A DNA stretch of 64,000 nucleotides from Mycobacterium sp. URHD0025 (GTDB taxonomy: Bacteria; Actinomycetota; Actinomycetes; Mycobacteriales; Mycobacteriaceae): the NCBI RefSeq assembly GCF_000426065.1, contig NZ_KE384491.1, positions 248,001 to 312,000 on the forward strand. Reading direction: 5' to 3'. Positions 8,376 through 15,911 of the stretch are shown in pieces. Below the pieces are notes generated by a model. That model ran no database searches. It was not told where the DNA came from and saw only the letters and a list, made by a program, of their open reading frames with translations. Numbering within the stretch: position 1 is the first letter of the stretch; each line of letters opens with the position of its first letter. A program made the translations under genes and the position numbers.

Positions 8376-8448
8376 CTGCCCTATGGCGGGCAGCACACCT
8401 AGCTCGGGGAGCGTTCGCGGACCGAGTGTCGCCGGCGGGCGCGCCGGC
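8376..8448. terminator. Two GC-rich hairpins between the methyltransferase stop and pyrH
   Basis: CTGCCC-TATGGC-GGGCAG spans 8376-8393 and GCCGGC-GGGCGC-GCCGGC spans 8431-8448. The latter lies 7 bases beyond the methyltransferase stop codon (minus strand). Neither is followed by a T-run. They may end methyltransferase transcription before the pyrH promoter, as a U-less mycobacterial-type terminator, but this is an inference from position. Confidence 0.35.
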
Positions 8449-8454
8449 CTGCAC

Positions 8455-9147
8455 CTACCCCAGGTGTGCCTGAAGCAGCCAGGCCGCCATCGACTTGCGG
8501 CCGTTGGCCTCGTCGCGGAGGTCCGCACCGGCGAAGCCGGCAAAGTTGGCGAATTCCGGTGGCACGTGGGCGTGGATACGGGCCGGGCGGACCTCATCGA
8601 TCACCCAGTACTTGCCGACGACCTCCCGCAATTCGTCCTCGCTGACCGGGTTTGCAGGCCCGGTGTCGCCCATCGCCCCCTTGTCGAACACCAGCACGAA
8701 GTACGAGGCGCCGGGCGCCGCGGCCCGCACGATCGACCGCTGGTAGCCGTCACGAAGTTCCACCGGCATGGAGTGGAACAACGTTGAATCGACGATGGTC
8801 CCGAAGCGGCCGTCATAACCGGTGAACGCGCTGATGTCGGCAACCTCGAAGCTGGCGTTCTCCAGCCCCCGCTTTGCGGCCTCGGCCCGGGCCAGCTCGA
8901 TGGCGGTGGCCGACTGGTCGAGCCCGACCGTGGTGAATCCTTGCTCGGCCAGATAGAGCGCCGTGGCGGCTTCACCACAGCCGGCATCGAGCACGTCGCC
9001 GTGGAACTTGCCTTCGGCGATGAGTGCCGCGATCTCCGGCTGCGGTTCGCCGATGCTCCACGGCGGGCGCGCCCCGGCGAACTCGGGAGCCTCACCGCGG
9101 TAAGCCGATTCGAACATTGCGTCTGACATCTCGCTTGGTGTGGTCAT
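8455..9147 (-). CDS. Class I SAM-dependent methyltransferase
   Basis: The 230-residue protein has a Rossmann methyltransferase fold. Motif I is DVLDAGCGEAATALYLAEQG, motif II is TTVGLDQSATAIELARA, and FEVADISAF supplies the acidic motif III region. It resembles small-molecule or thiopurine-type methyltransferases; the acceptor is unknown. It is divergent from a MarR regulator, with only 45 bases between start codons and two matching MarR-type operators in or next to that gap, so it is probably the regulator's target. Confidence 0.82.
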   Translation of the reverse strand: MTTPSEMSDAMFESAYRGEAPEFAGARPPWSIGEPQPEIAALIAEGKFHGDVLDAGCGEAATALYLAEQGFTTVGLDQSATAIELARAEAAKRGLENASFEVADISAFTGYDGRFGTIVDSTLFHSMPVELRDGYQRSIVRAAAPGASYFVLVFDKGAMGDTGPANPVSEDELREVVGKYWVIDEVRPARIHAHVPPEFANFAGFAGADLRDEANGRKSMAAWLLQAHLG

Positions 9148-9156
9148 GCGTCCGGT

Positions 9157-9193
9157 ATATCAACCTGGTTGATATGTGTCAATATGCTTGATA
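9157..9193. promoter_or_regulatory. Two TATCAA-N5-TTGATA operators for the adjacent MarR regulator
   Basis: Site 1 is TATCAACCTGGTTGATA at 9158-9174, with symmetry extending to a perfect 9-bp inverted repeat (9157-9175). Site 2 is TGTCAATATGCTTGATA at 9177-9193, one mismatch from the same TATCAA-N5-TTGATA pattern. Their centres are 19 bases apart, so dimers would lie on about the same DNA face. Site 2 abuts the MarR ATG at 9193 and site 1 lies 10 bases from the divergent methyltransferase start. Repression of both genes is the natural inference. Confidence 0.65.
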
Positions 9194-9624
9194 TGAATTC
9201 CGACCTGGCGAGCGGCCTCGAGGAGCAGCCCCTCGGATACCTGATCTACCGCGTGGTTGCGGTGCTGCAGCCGAAGGTCACCATGCAGCTGCAACCGCTC
9301 GGACTCACGCTGCCGGAATTCGTCTGCCTGCGAATACTGTCCATGGCCCCCGGTCAGTCCAACGCCGAACTCGCCCGCCACACCAACGTCTCACCGCAGG
9401 CGATGAACAACGTGGTGCGCGGATTGCAGGAGCGCGGTGCGGTTCGCAGACCCGCCACCGTCGATTCGGGACGAGCACTTCCGGCCGAACTGACCGCCGA
9501 AGGAGCCGAGTTGCTCAAACGGGCCGAAGTGGCGGTCCTCGCCTCTGAGGATGAGGTCCTCGACCGACTCGACTCGGGCCAGCGGCGCGAACTCAAGCGA
9601 CTCCTGGCCCAAGCCGTGATCTGA
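9193..9624 (+). CDS. MarR family transcriptional regulator
   Basis: Winged-helix MarR protein of 143 residues. The recognition region LPEFVCLRILSMAPGQSNAE leads into LARHTNVSPQAMNNVVRGLQ, and the wing follows at RRPATVDSGRALPAELT. I chose ATG 9193 because it is the first ATG after the operators; TTG 9169 and ATG 9184 are in-frame alternatives. There is almost no room for a leader, so the mRNA may be leaderless. The gene is divergent from a methyltransferase and 54 bases upstream of a glycerate kinase. Confidence 0.85.
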   Translation: MNSDLASGLEEQPLGYLIYRVVAVLQPKVTMQLQPLGLTLPEFVCLRILSMAPGQSNAELARHTNVSPQAMNNVVRGLQERGAVRRPATVDSGRALPAELTAEGAELLKRAEVAVLASEDEVLDRLDSGQRRELKRLLAQAVI

Positions 9625-9678
9625 GGGACTCGCTCCGCCGCGCCCCGTGGCGCCGCAGTCGGTAGTGTCCCAGTTCCG

Positions 9679-10800
9679 ATGAAGATCGTTCTGGCCCCGG
9701 ACTCTTTCAAGGAGTCGATGACCGCGTCGCGCGCGGTGGCAGCGATGCGCGACGGTGTCCGGTCGGTCCTGCCCGGTGCCGAGTGCATCGGCGTGCCGAT
9801 GGCCGACGGTGGCGAAGGGACGGTGGACGCCGTCGTCGACGCGCTCGGCGGCGACCGCATCACGGTCGACGTCAGCGATCCGCTGGGCCGGCCCGCACGC
9901 GCCACATACGGCTACGTCCCCGGGCGCCGCCTGGCCGTGATCGAGATGGCCGGCGCCTCCGGTCTGGAGCTGGTGGCCCCTGCGGATCGGGATATTCTGC
10001 GCGCCAGCACATTCGGCGTCGGGCAGCTGATCACCTCGGCTCTGGATCACGGTGCGGCCGAGTTGCTGATCGGGATCGGCGGTTCGGCGACGAACGACGG
10101 CGGGGCCGGTATGCTCGCCGGTCTCGGTGTGGTGTTCACCGATGGCGACGGTGCCGCACTGCCACCCGGCGGCGCCGCACTCGCCCGGTTGCAGCACATC
10201 GACGTCTCGGGTTTGGACCCCCGGCTGGCCGATGTCAATGTCCGGATCGCCTCCGACGTGAGCGCACCGCTGCTCGGAAACGCCGGCGCCAGTGCGGTTT
10301 TCGGCCCGCAAAAGGGAGCTACGCCGGCAGATGTCGAGGTGCTCGACGCCGCGCTGGCCCGGTTGGTGGAGGTGACCCGCGCCGCGCTCGGCCACGCCCT
10401 GCCCGACCGCCCGGGTGCCGGCGCTGCCGGCGGACTGGGCTTCGGCCTGATGGAATTCCTTGCGGCCGAATGCGCTCCGGGTGTCGAAGTGGTCGCCCAG
10501 ACTGTGGGCTTGGAGCAGTCGCTGGCCGGTGCGGACTGGGTGTTCACCGGTGAAGGCAGTGTCGACGCCCAGACCATGTTGGGCAAGACACCGTTCGGTG
10601 TCGCCCAGCTGGCCGCACATGCCGGTGCACGGGTGGTGATCTTCGCGGGCCGCGTGGCGGCCGACGCGGACGTATTGCTGGCCAACGGAGTCGAGAAACT
10701 GGTCCCCATCACCGCGCCGGGCACCCCACTGGAACAGGCTTTGCGTGACGGCCCGGCCGCGTTGACGAGTGCGGCCGCCGAAGTCTGCCGCGCCTTGTAG
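9679..10800 (+). CDS. Glycerate kinase (GlxK/GarK family)
   Basis: Phosphorylates glycerate to phosphoglycerate, linking glyoxylate-derived carbon to central metabolism. The 373-residue protein starts MKIVLAPDSFKESMTASRAV and has the family blocks VPMADGGEGTVDAV, IGIGGSATNDGGAGMLAGLG and GAAGGLGFGLMEFL. Length and layout are those of the class I (GlxK) family. It follows the MarR gene on the same strand and converges with the DUF350 gene 6 bases away. No other glyoxylate-pathway genes are beside it. Confidence 0.9.
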   Translation: MKIVLAPDSFKESMTASRAVAAMRDGVRSVLPGAECIGVPMADGGEGTVDAVVDALGGDRITVDVSDPLGRPARATYGYVPGRRLAVIEMAGASGLELVAPADRDILRASTFGVGQLITSALDHGAAELLIGIGGSATNDGGAGMLAGLGVVFTDGDGAALPPGGAALARLQHIDVSGLDPRLADVNVRIASDVSAPLLGNAGASAVFGPQKGATPADVEVLDAALARLVEVTRAALGHALPDRPGAGAAGGLGFGLMEFLAAECAPGVEVVAQTVGLEQSLAGADWVFTGEGSVDAQTMLGKTPFGVAQLAAHAGARVVIFAGRVAADADVLLANGVEKLVPITAPGTPLEQALRDGPAALTSAAAEVCRAL

Positions 10801-10806
10801 CGCGGA

Positions 10807-11262
10807 CTAGAGGATCGCGGCGGCGACGATCAGCCCGAACGCCAGGTAGGAGGCTGTCACGACCAGGACCTGGGGAGTGAACCGCTCGGAAGCCAGCACC
10901 ATGCCGATGTCGATACCTTTGATCGCGCCGATGAGCCGGACCGAGAATGCCTGGGCCGCAATTCCCAAGAGCCCGAACACCAAAGTCATGATGAGACCGT
11001 GGATGAGGTCGCCCGACGAGGAGTAGATGGCGAGAACGATGATGAACGCCATCGACACCACGCCGGAGGCCGTCACCGCGGCGGCATTGGGCCGGCCGGC
11101 TCGCACCAAGGTACGCAGTGGCCCTGGCGTGGTCCAGTCGATCACGTAGAAACCCAGGACCATCAGTGCCACACCGACAATCGTGTACAACACGATCGCC
11201 GAGACCCCGTGGCCGAGAACCGACCAGTAATCGGAGTCGAGCGCAACCAGAGTGGTTGTCAT
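10807..11262 (-). CDS. DUF350 family membrane protein
   Basis: A 151-residue protein with four hydrophobic helices: VSAIVLYTIVGVALMVLGFY, a second near VTASGVVSMAFIIVLAIY, a third near LIHGLIMTLVFGLLGIAAQA, and a C-terminal one at VVTASYLAFGLIVAAAIL. This two-repeat layout is that of DUF350 (YjfL-like). Function is unknown for the family. It is the last gene of a three-gene unit, 18 bases after the glutathionylspermidine-synthase-like gene, which matches the enterobacterial yjfL-yjfM-yjfC neighbourhood. Confidence 0.8.
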   Translation of the reverse strand: MTTTLVALDSDYWSVLGHGVSAIVLYTIVGVALMVLGFYVIDWTTPGPLRTLVRAGRPNAAAVTASGVVSMAFIIVLAIYSSSGDLIHGLIMTLVFGLLGIAAQAFSVRLIGAIKGIDIGMVLASERFTPQVLVVTASYLAFGLIVAAAIL

Positions 11263-11280
11263 AGGGTTATTCCTTCCAGG

Positions 11281-12444
11281 TCACAGCGGGATGCGGTGCG
11301 GCACAAAGGCAGCGCCGTTGTCGGTGACGAGACCAGACGTCTCGCGGATGCCGAGGCCGGCGGATTCGTCGCCGACGATCCACGCACCCAAAGCGGGCCG
11401 CATGTCGTCGAATTGCGGTAGCGGATCGAGCAACTGGTACACGTAGCCCTCTTCGCCGTACACACCACCCGTCTCGGTCTCGAAGCCGGCGCCCACGATG
11501 GTGATGTTGGCGCCCTCGCGTCCCAGTTTGGGTTTGCGCACATAGTCGGTCAGCTCATGCGGATCGTCGACGTAGGCGGGCAACAGGTTCGGATGCCCGG
11601 GGTACATCTCCCACAGCACCGCCAGGATCGCCTTGTTGCTCAGCAGCGTCTTCCACAACGGTTCCACCCACATGGTGGCAGGCATCTGTTCGACGGCCCG
11701 GCGGCCGAAATCGTCGTCCAGCATCCACTCCCACGGGTAGAGCTTGAAGATCGACGACATGGGTGCTTCCTCCAGGTCGACGAACCTGTCGAGGTCTGCG
11801 TCGAAGCCGATGTCCTCGATGGCCAGACCCACCGTGCGCAGGCCCGCCTCGGCCGCACACTCCTGCAGATAGGCCACGGTCACGTGATCCTCGCCGCTGA
11901 CCTCGGCACCCGACCAGGTGAAGTAGGTCTCCGGCCCAGGGAGGCGGTCCCGGATCTCAGTCCAGCGCTCAACCAGCTTCTCGTGCAACGAGTTCCACTG
12001 ATCATCGGCCGGGTACACGTCGGTCTTCCAGTGCCATTGCAGGATCGCTGCTTCCAACAATGTGGTCGGGGTGTCGGCGTTGTACTCCAGCAGCACCGGG
12101 GGCCTGCGGCCGTCGTAGCGCAGGTCGAACCGGCCGTAGAGGTGCGGGTCACTGCGCCGCCAGGACTTCTCGATGTGTTCCCAGCTCCATTCGGGCAACC
12201 CGAAGTCGCGGTAGCGCTCGGTCAGTACGACGTGTTCGACCGCCTCCAGGCACATCGAGTGCAGCACTTCCACCGAGGCCTCGATCGACAGCACCTCGTC
12301 CATGTCGAAGACATAGTGAACCGATTCGTCCCAGTACGGGCGGTCGGCACCGGTCGCGTCGCGCGCCGGAGTTCCGAAGCACATGCCCTGGTCGGCGACG
12401 ATCTGTTCCCAGCCGGCTCGCGGGGAACTGCGTTCACGGCGCAT
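11281..12444 (-). CDS. Glutathionylspermidine-synthase-like ATP-grasp ligase (YgiC/YjfC family)
   Basis: The 387-residue protein matches the synthetase half of glutathionylspermidine synthase, as in E. coli YgiC/YjfC, without the amidase half. The substrate/ATP region reads GRFDLRYDG and VLLEYNADTPTTLLEAA, including the conserved Arg, Asp, Glu and Asn ligands; the C-terminal part has RKPKLGREGANI, an ATP-grasp Lys/Gly loop. The family ligates an amine to a peptide carboxylate using ATP. Mycobacteria use mycothiol rather than glutathione, so the true substrate is unknown. Its ATG directly abuts the upstream stop codon (TGAATG). Confidence 0.85.
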   Translation of the reverse strand: MRRERSSPRAGWEQIVADQGMCFGTPARDATGADRPYWDESVHYVFDMDEVLSIEASVEVLHSMCLEAVEHVVLTERYRDFGLPEWSWEHIEKSWRRSDPHLYGRFDLRYDGRRPPVLLEYNADTPTTLLEAAILQWHWKTDVYPADDQWNSLHEKLVERWTEIRDRLPGPETYFTWSGAEVSGEDHVTVAYLQECAAEAGLRTVGLAIEDIGFDADLDRFVDLEEAPMSSIFKLYPWEWMLDDDFGRRAVEQMPATMWVEPLWKTLLSNKAILAVLWEMYPGHPNLLPAYVDDPHELTDYVRKPKLGREGANITIVGAGFETETGGVYGEEGYVYQLLDPLPQFDDMRPALGAWIVGDESAGLGIRETSGLVTDNGAAFVPHRIPL

Positions 12445-13020
12445 TCAGCTGCCCGAGCTTCCGCCGTAGCTGGATGACGAGCCGAATCCGCCCCGCGAGA
12501 TGGAGGTGCCCGACTTCGTCTTGGCGGTGGCGCCCTTGGGCATCTCCAGCGTTCCGCCACGGGCGATGGTGCCTACTCCGCCGTTGTTGCCGCCGTAGTA
12601 GTACCGGTACGGCGAGCCGAGGTAGATGAAGGTGCCGCCGGAGCTGCTGTGGCCACTGGAGCAATATGAGTCGGGCACCACCTCGTTGGTGCCGTCCTTG
12701 ACGCACGACGCCGCGACTTCCTCTTTGTGCAGCAGGTGGTAGCCCAACGCGACCACGCCCACCACACCGACCACGGCAGCCGAGCCCATCAGGATCTTGC
12801 CGTTCCTGGCTTTGCGCTCCTGGGCCTTCTGCTCCTGCACGGCCGCGAATCGCTCGGCGGCCTCACGGGCCTTCTGTGCCTTGTCTCGCTGGCGCGCCTC
12901 GGCCACGGTCGGAGGTCGCGGCGTGGCGGTGGCCGGATCCTGCCAGCGAATCGATCCTCGATCCTCCCCTGGCGGGTCATAGCTCATCGAGTGGTTCGGG
13001 TCATTCGGCCCAGACGTCAT
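12445..13020 (-). CDS. YgiB/DUF1190-like membrane-anchored protein
   Basis: A 191-residue protein in four parts: a polar N-terminus, a charged likely coiled coil (about 40-72, EARQRDKAQKAREAAERFAA), one transmembrane helix (about 76-97) and a Cys-, Gly-, Tyr- and Ser-rich C-terminal domain. The end reads KTKSGTSISRGGFGSSSS, which resembles the TTTVTRGGFG region I recall at the C-terminus of E. coli YgiB. With the two genes downstream (ATP-grasp, DUF350) this makes the YgiB-YgiC-YjfL type cassette. Family assignment is from this motif and context, so it is moderate. Confidence 0.6.
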   Translation of the reverse strand: MTSGPNDPNHSMSYDPPGEDRGSIRWQDPATATPRPPTVAEARQRDKAQKAREAAERFAAVQEQKAQERKARNGKILMGSAAVVGVVGVVALGYHLLHKEEVAASCVKDGTNEVVPDSYCSSGHSSSGGTFIYLGSPYRYYYGGNNGGVGTIARGGTLEMPKGATAKTKSGTSISRGGFGSSSSYGGSSGS

Positions 13021-13320
13021 TCACACCCCCCGCAACAGTGATACCTGCCGGTCATCATAGGAGGACAACCCGCGTTCGGTTCCTCCACTTGCAGGAAAGC
13101 ATAGGGCCCGATCATCGCACCGGCGGCCGCCAGTTACCCGGGACTGCGAAGCCCACTCGACATCCACTCCTCGCGGACCGGTTCTCGAAGCACTCATCGA
13201 CGCGATTGCCAGGCGTGACCGGTGTCTGATCGCCTGGATAGTTCGCGCCACCGGAGGGCGTTCCACAGACAGAACACCCATTTCGAAGATTTCTTCGGTC
13301 ACGCCATCAGGAGGAGAAAC
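13021..13320. other. Divergent intergenic region between YgiB-like and MBL-fold genes
   Basis: This 300-base region separates the two divergent starts and should hold both promoters. It contains an inverted repeat CCAGGCG (13209-13215) / CGCCTGG (13231-13237) with a 15-base loop, and a strong ribosome site AGGAGGAGAAAC immediately before the MBL-fold ATG at 13321. No convincing coding sequence was seen. Confidence 0.5.
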
Positions 13321-14235
13321 ATGAGCTTGGACAACATTTCGCGGCTCGGCAGTTCGGGTCTCGACGAGTTGGTTCCGTCGCGCTACGCGCAGCAAGTCGG
13401 TGACATCGAAGTGCTGGTCATCAGCGACGGAGTGCTGCCGATCACCGCCTCGACCTTGGCAACCAAGACCGAGCCTGCCGAACTGGCGAGCTGGTTGGGT
13501 GACAATTTCCTGCCGCCGGAGGTCGTCGACTGGCCGCTGAACGTGGTCGTCGTGCGCAGCGGCGACCAGACCATCCTGGTCGACGCCGGTCTCGGGCTCG
13601 AGTTCCCGGATTTCCCCCGGGCCGGCCAGACGGTCCAGCGACTGGAGGCCGCCGGTGTCGATCTCGCATCCGTGACCGACGTGGTCCTCACCCACATGCA
13701 CATGGACCACGTGGGTGGGCTGCTCACCGACGGGCTGAAGGCGCGCCTGCGTCCAGACCTGCGGGTTCACGCGGCCACCGCGGAGGCCGAGTTCTGGGAG
13801 GCACCCGATTTCTCCCGCACCGTCATGCCGCAGCCGATACCGGACGTGCTTCGGAGGGTCGCCACGCAATTCTTGGACGAATACCGGGGCCAACTGCAGA
13901 CGTTCGAGACGGAGTACGAGGTCGCACCGGGGGTCCTCATCACTCGTACCGGTGGTCACACCCCGGGGCACAGCGTCGTCCGCCTGGAGTCCCGCGGCGA
14001 GAAGCTGACATTCGCCGGCGACGCCGTGTTCGCCCCCGGATTTGACAATCCCGAGTGGCAGAACGGATTCGAACACGACCCCGAGGAAGCGGCCCGCGTC
14101 CGCATCCGTCTGCTGCGGGAGCTGGCAGCGACGGGCGAGTCGCTGGTGGCAACTCACCTTCCGTTCCCGTCCGTCTGCCGAGTGGCAGTCACAGGCGACG
14201 TATTCCGGTGCGTGCCCGCAGTCTGGGATTACTGA
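13321..14235 (+). CDS. Metallo-beta-lactamase-fold hydrolase
   Basis: A 304-residue MBL-superfamily protein. The metal-binding motif HxHxDH is seen in VVLTHMHMDHVGGLL; further ligands are the His in RTGGHTPGHSVV, the Asp in KLTFAGDAVFAPGF and the His in VATHLPFP. The layout is that of AHL-lactonase-like or other soluble hydrolases. ATG 13321 is chosen for its perfect ribosome site (AGGAGGAGAAAC). An in-frame start at 13222 would add 33 residues without a ribosome site. The ECF sigma factor gene follows 305 bases downstream. Confidence 0.85.
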   Translation: MSLDNISRLGSSGLDELVPSRYAQQVGDIEVLVISDGVLPITASTLATKTEPAELASWLGDNFLPPEVVDWPLNVVVVRSGDQTILVDAGLGLEFPDFPRAGQTVQRLEAAGVDLASVTDVVLTHMHMDHVGGLLTDGLKARLRPDLRVHAATAEAEFWEAPDFSRTVMPQPIPDVLRRVATQFLDEYRGQLQTFETEYEVAPGVLITRTGGHTPGHSVVRLESRGEKLTFAGDAVFAPGFDNPEWQNGFEHDPEEAARVRIRLLRELAATGESLVATHLPFPSVCRVAVTGDVFRCVPAVWDY

Positions 14236-14540
14236 CCTCGTGTGAGGCGAAAGCCGAACGGGATGGTGCGCGTCATGCCGTTGTAGACGGCGGCGCGGGT
14301 TGAGGCGTCCGGGGTGGGTTCTCCGGCGTCAGGATGGAAACCGTCCTGACGCCGGAGTAACCCTCCTTTGCCCCGAGGTAAAACCGGCCTGCACCACGCC
14401 GGCGCGCACCGACACCGTCGGCCACTACTGACCACGGACTACGGACTTCCAGGGGTCCGCTCCGCTCGCACAACCAGCAGTCTTGATTCGACAGTCCGAG
14501 CGGGCTTTCACCCCACCATCGCAGCACCTGGAGGTCCAAC
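14236..14540. other. Intergenic region before the ECF sigma gene with a perfect 14-bp hairpin
   Basis: Within this 305-base gap a perfect inverted repeat, CTCCGGCGTCAGGA at 14321-14334 and its complement at 14344-14357, has a 9-base loop (TGGAAACCG). It could terminate transcription of the MBL-fold gene, though only a few T residues follow. The remainder should contain the sigma-factor promoter; no clear -35/-10 pair was identified. GGAGGTCCAAC precedes the ATG at 14541. Confidence 0.55.
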
Positions 14541-15140
14541 ATGAAGCTCGCCGGCGGGTCCGATCCCGACCCAGACCTCGCGGCACGATTCGCCCAAGAG
14601 GCGGTGCCGCTGTTCGACGCACTGGCGCGCGGCGCGCGGCGCCTGGCCCGCACCGAAGCCGACGCCGAAGACTTGCTGCAGGACACCCTGCTGCACGCCT
14701 ACGCAGGATTTCGGACTTTCAAGGAGGGCACCAACCTCAAGGCCTGGATGTTCCGGATCCTCTACAACCGCTGGGTAAGTGCCCACCGCCGCGCTCAACG
14801 GCGGCCGGCGGAAGTCGCGGTCGACGAGATCACCGACCACGACCTTATCCAGGCGGCGGCGCATTCCGCGATCGGGTTGCAGTCGGCCGAGGCACAGGTC
14901 CTGAACAACCTGCCGCACAACGAACTTCGAGAGGCGCTTGCCGCGTTGCCCGAAGGGTTCACCACGGCGCTGTACTACGCCGAGGTCCAGGGATACACCT
15001 ACGCAGAGACAGCGGCGATCATGAACGTCCCTGTCGGCACGGTGATGTCCCGGGTGTCGCGGAGTCGGCAGCGACTCCGGGCTTCCCTGGCTCCCCTCGC
15101 CCCCGATCGGTATTCCGACATCTCACAACACATCGCATGA
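14541..15140 (+). CDS. ECF (group 4) RNA polymerase sigma factor, SigR/SigH-like
   Basis: A 199-residue ECF sigma factor. Region 2 contains EADAEDLLQDTLLHAYAGFR then TFKEGTNLKAWMFRILYNRW, close to the actinobacterial SigR/SigH type; region 4 contains LREALAALPEGFTTALYYAE and VPVGTVMSRVSRSRQRLR. The start is supported by GGAGGTCCAAC before ATG 14541. No anti-sigma gene (ZAS-type or membrane) lies beside it, which is unusual for this group. Its stop overlaps the region where the SDR gene starts, so the two are cotranscribed. Confidence 0.88.
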   Translation: MKLAGGSDPDPDLAARFAQEAVPLFDALARGARRLARTEADAEDLLQDTLLHAYAGFRTFKEGTNLKAWMFRILYNRWVSAHRRAQRRPAEVAVDEITDHDLIQAAAHSAIGLQSAEAQVLNNLPHNELREALAALPEGFTTALYYAEVQGYTYAETAAIMNVPVGTVMSRVSRSRQRLRASLAPLAPDRYSDISQHIA

Positions 15141-15151
15141 AGGAGTGGACA

Positions 15152-15874
15152 GTGGAACTGTCAGACCAGACCGCATTGGTCACCGGCGGCACCGCAGGCA
15201 TCGGCCTGGCGTCCGCCCGGCTGCTTGCCGGCGCGGGCGCATCAGTGATCATCACCGGCAGGGACCCAGGCCGCGGACAGGCCGCCGCTGCCGCTGTCGA
15301 CGGCAACGTTCGCTTTGTGCGGGCCGACCTGTCCGACATGGATTCGGTGAAAACACTTATCCAGCAGGCCGGTAACGTCGACATCCTGGTCAACAACGCC
15401 GCCAGCTTCCCCGCAGCGCTGACCGTGGACCAGGAACTCGGCGCATTCGAGAAGACGTTCGACACCAATGTTCGCGGGGTCTACTTCCTTGCCGCCGGGC
15501 TGGTGCCGGGCATGTTGGAACGGGGACGCGGCAGCATCATCAACGTCACGACCATGGTCGCCTCCAAGGGAGTCCCGGGTGCATCCGCCTACAGTGCCTC
15601 GAAGGCGGCCGTGGAATCGCTCACCCGCACCTGGGCTGCCGAGTTCGGAGCGGGTGGCGTCCGGGTCAACAGCGTCGCGCCGGGCCCCACCAGAACCGAG
15701 GGCGTCGCGGCGGAGTGGGGCGAGACCAACGAAGAGCTCGGCCGCTCACTGCCGTTGGGACGCACCGCCGATCCTGAGGAAATCGCCCACGCAGTGCTGT
15801 TCCTCGCCTCACCACGCTCGAGTTTCATCACCGGTTCGACGCTGCACGCCGATGGCGGCGGCAGCGCAATCTGA
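15152..15874 (+). CDS. Short-chain dehydrogenase/reductase (SDR)
   Basis: Classical NAD(P)-dependent SDR of 240 residues. The cofactor motif TGxxxGIG appears as TGGTAGIGLASARLL, NNAA as ILVNNAASFP, and the catalytic set as the Ser-Thr before VASKG, then YSASK. The end reads ITGSTLHADGGGSAI. GTG 15152 is preceded by AAGGAG with 6-base spacing; the alternative ATG 15137 overlaps the sigma-factor stop as ATGA. Either start means coupling to the ECF sigma gene, suggesting the enzyme belongs to that stress response. The substrate is unknown. Confidence 0.87.
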   Translation: MELSDQTALVTGGTAGIGLASARLLAGAGASVIITGRDPGRGQAAAAAVDGNVRFVRADLSDMDSVKTLIQQAGNVDILVNNAASFPAALTVDQELGAFEKTFDTNVRGVYFLAAGLVPGMLERGRGSIINVTTMVASKGVPGASAYSASKAAVESLTRTWAAEFGAGGVRVNSVAPGPTRTEGVAAEWGETNEELGRSLPLGRTADPEEIAHAVLFLASPRSSFITGSTLHADGGGSAI

Positions 15875-15911
15875 GATCGAACGCGCGTGAGCCCTATCGG
15901 TTGACGCCATC

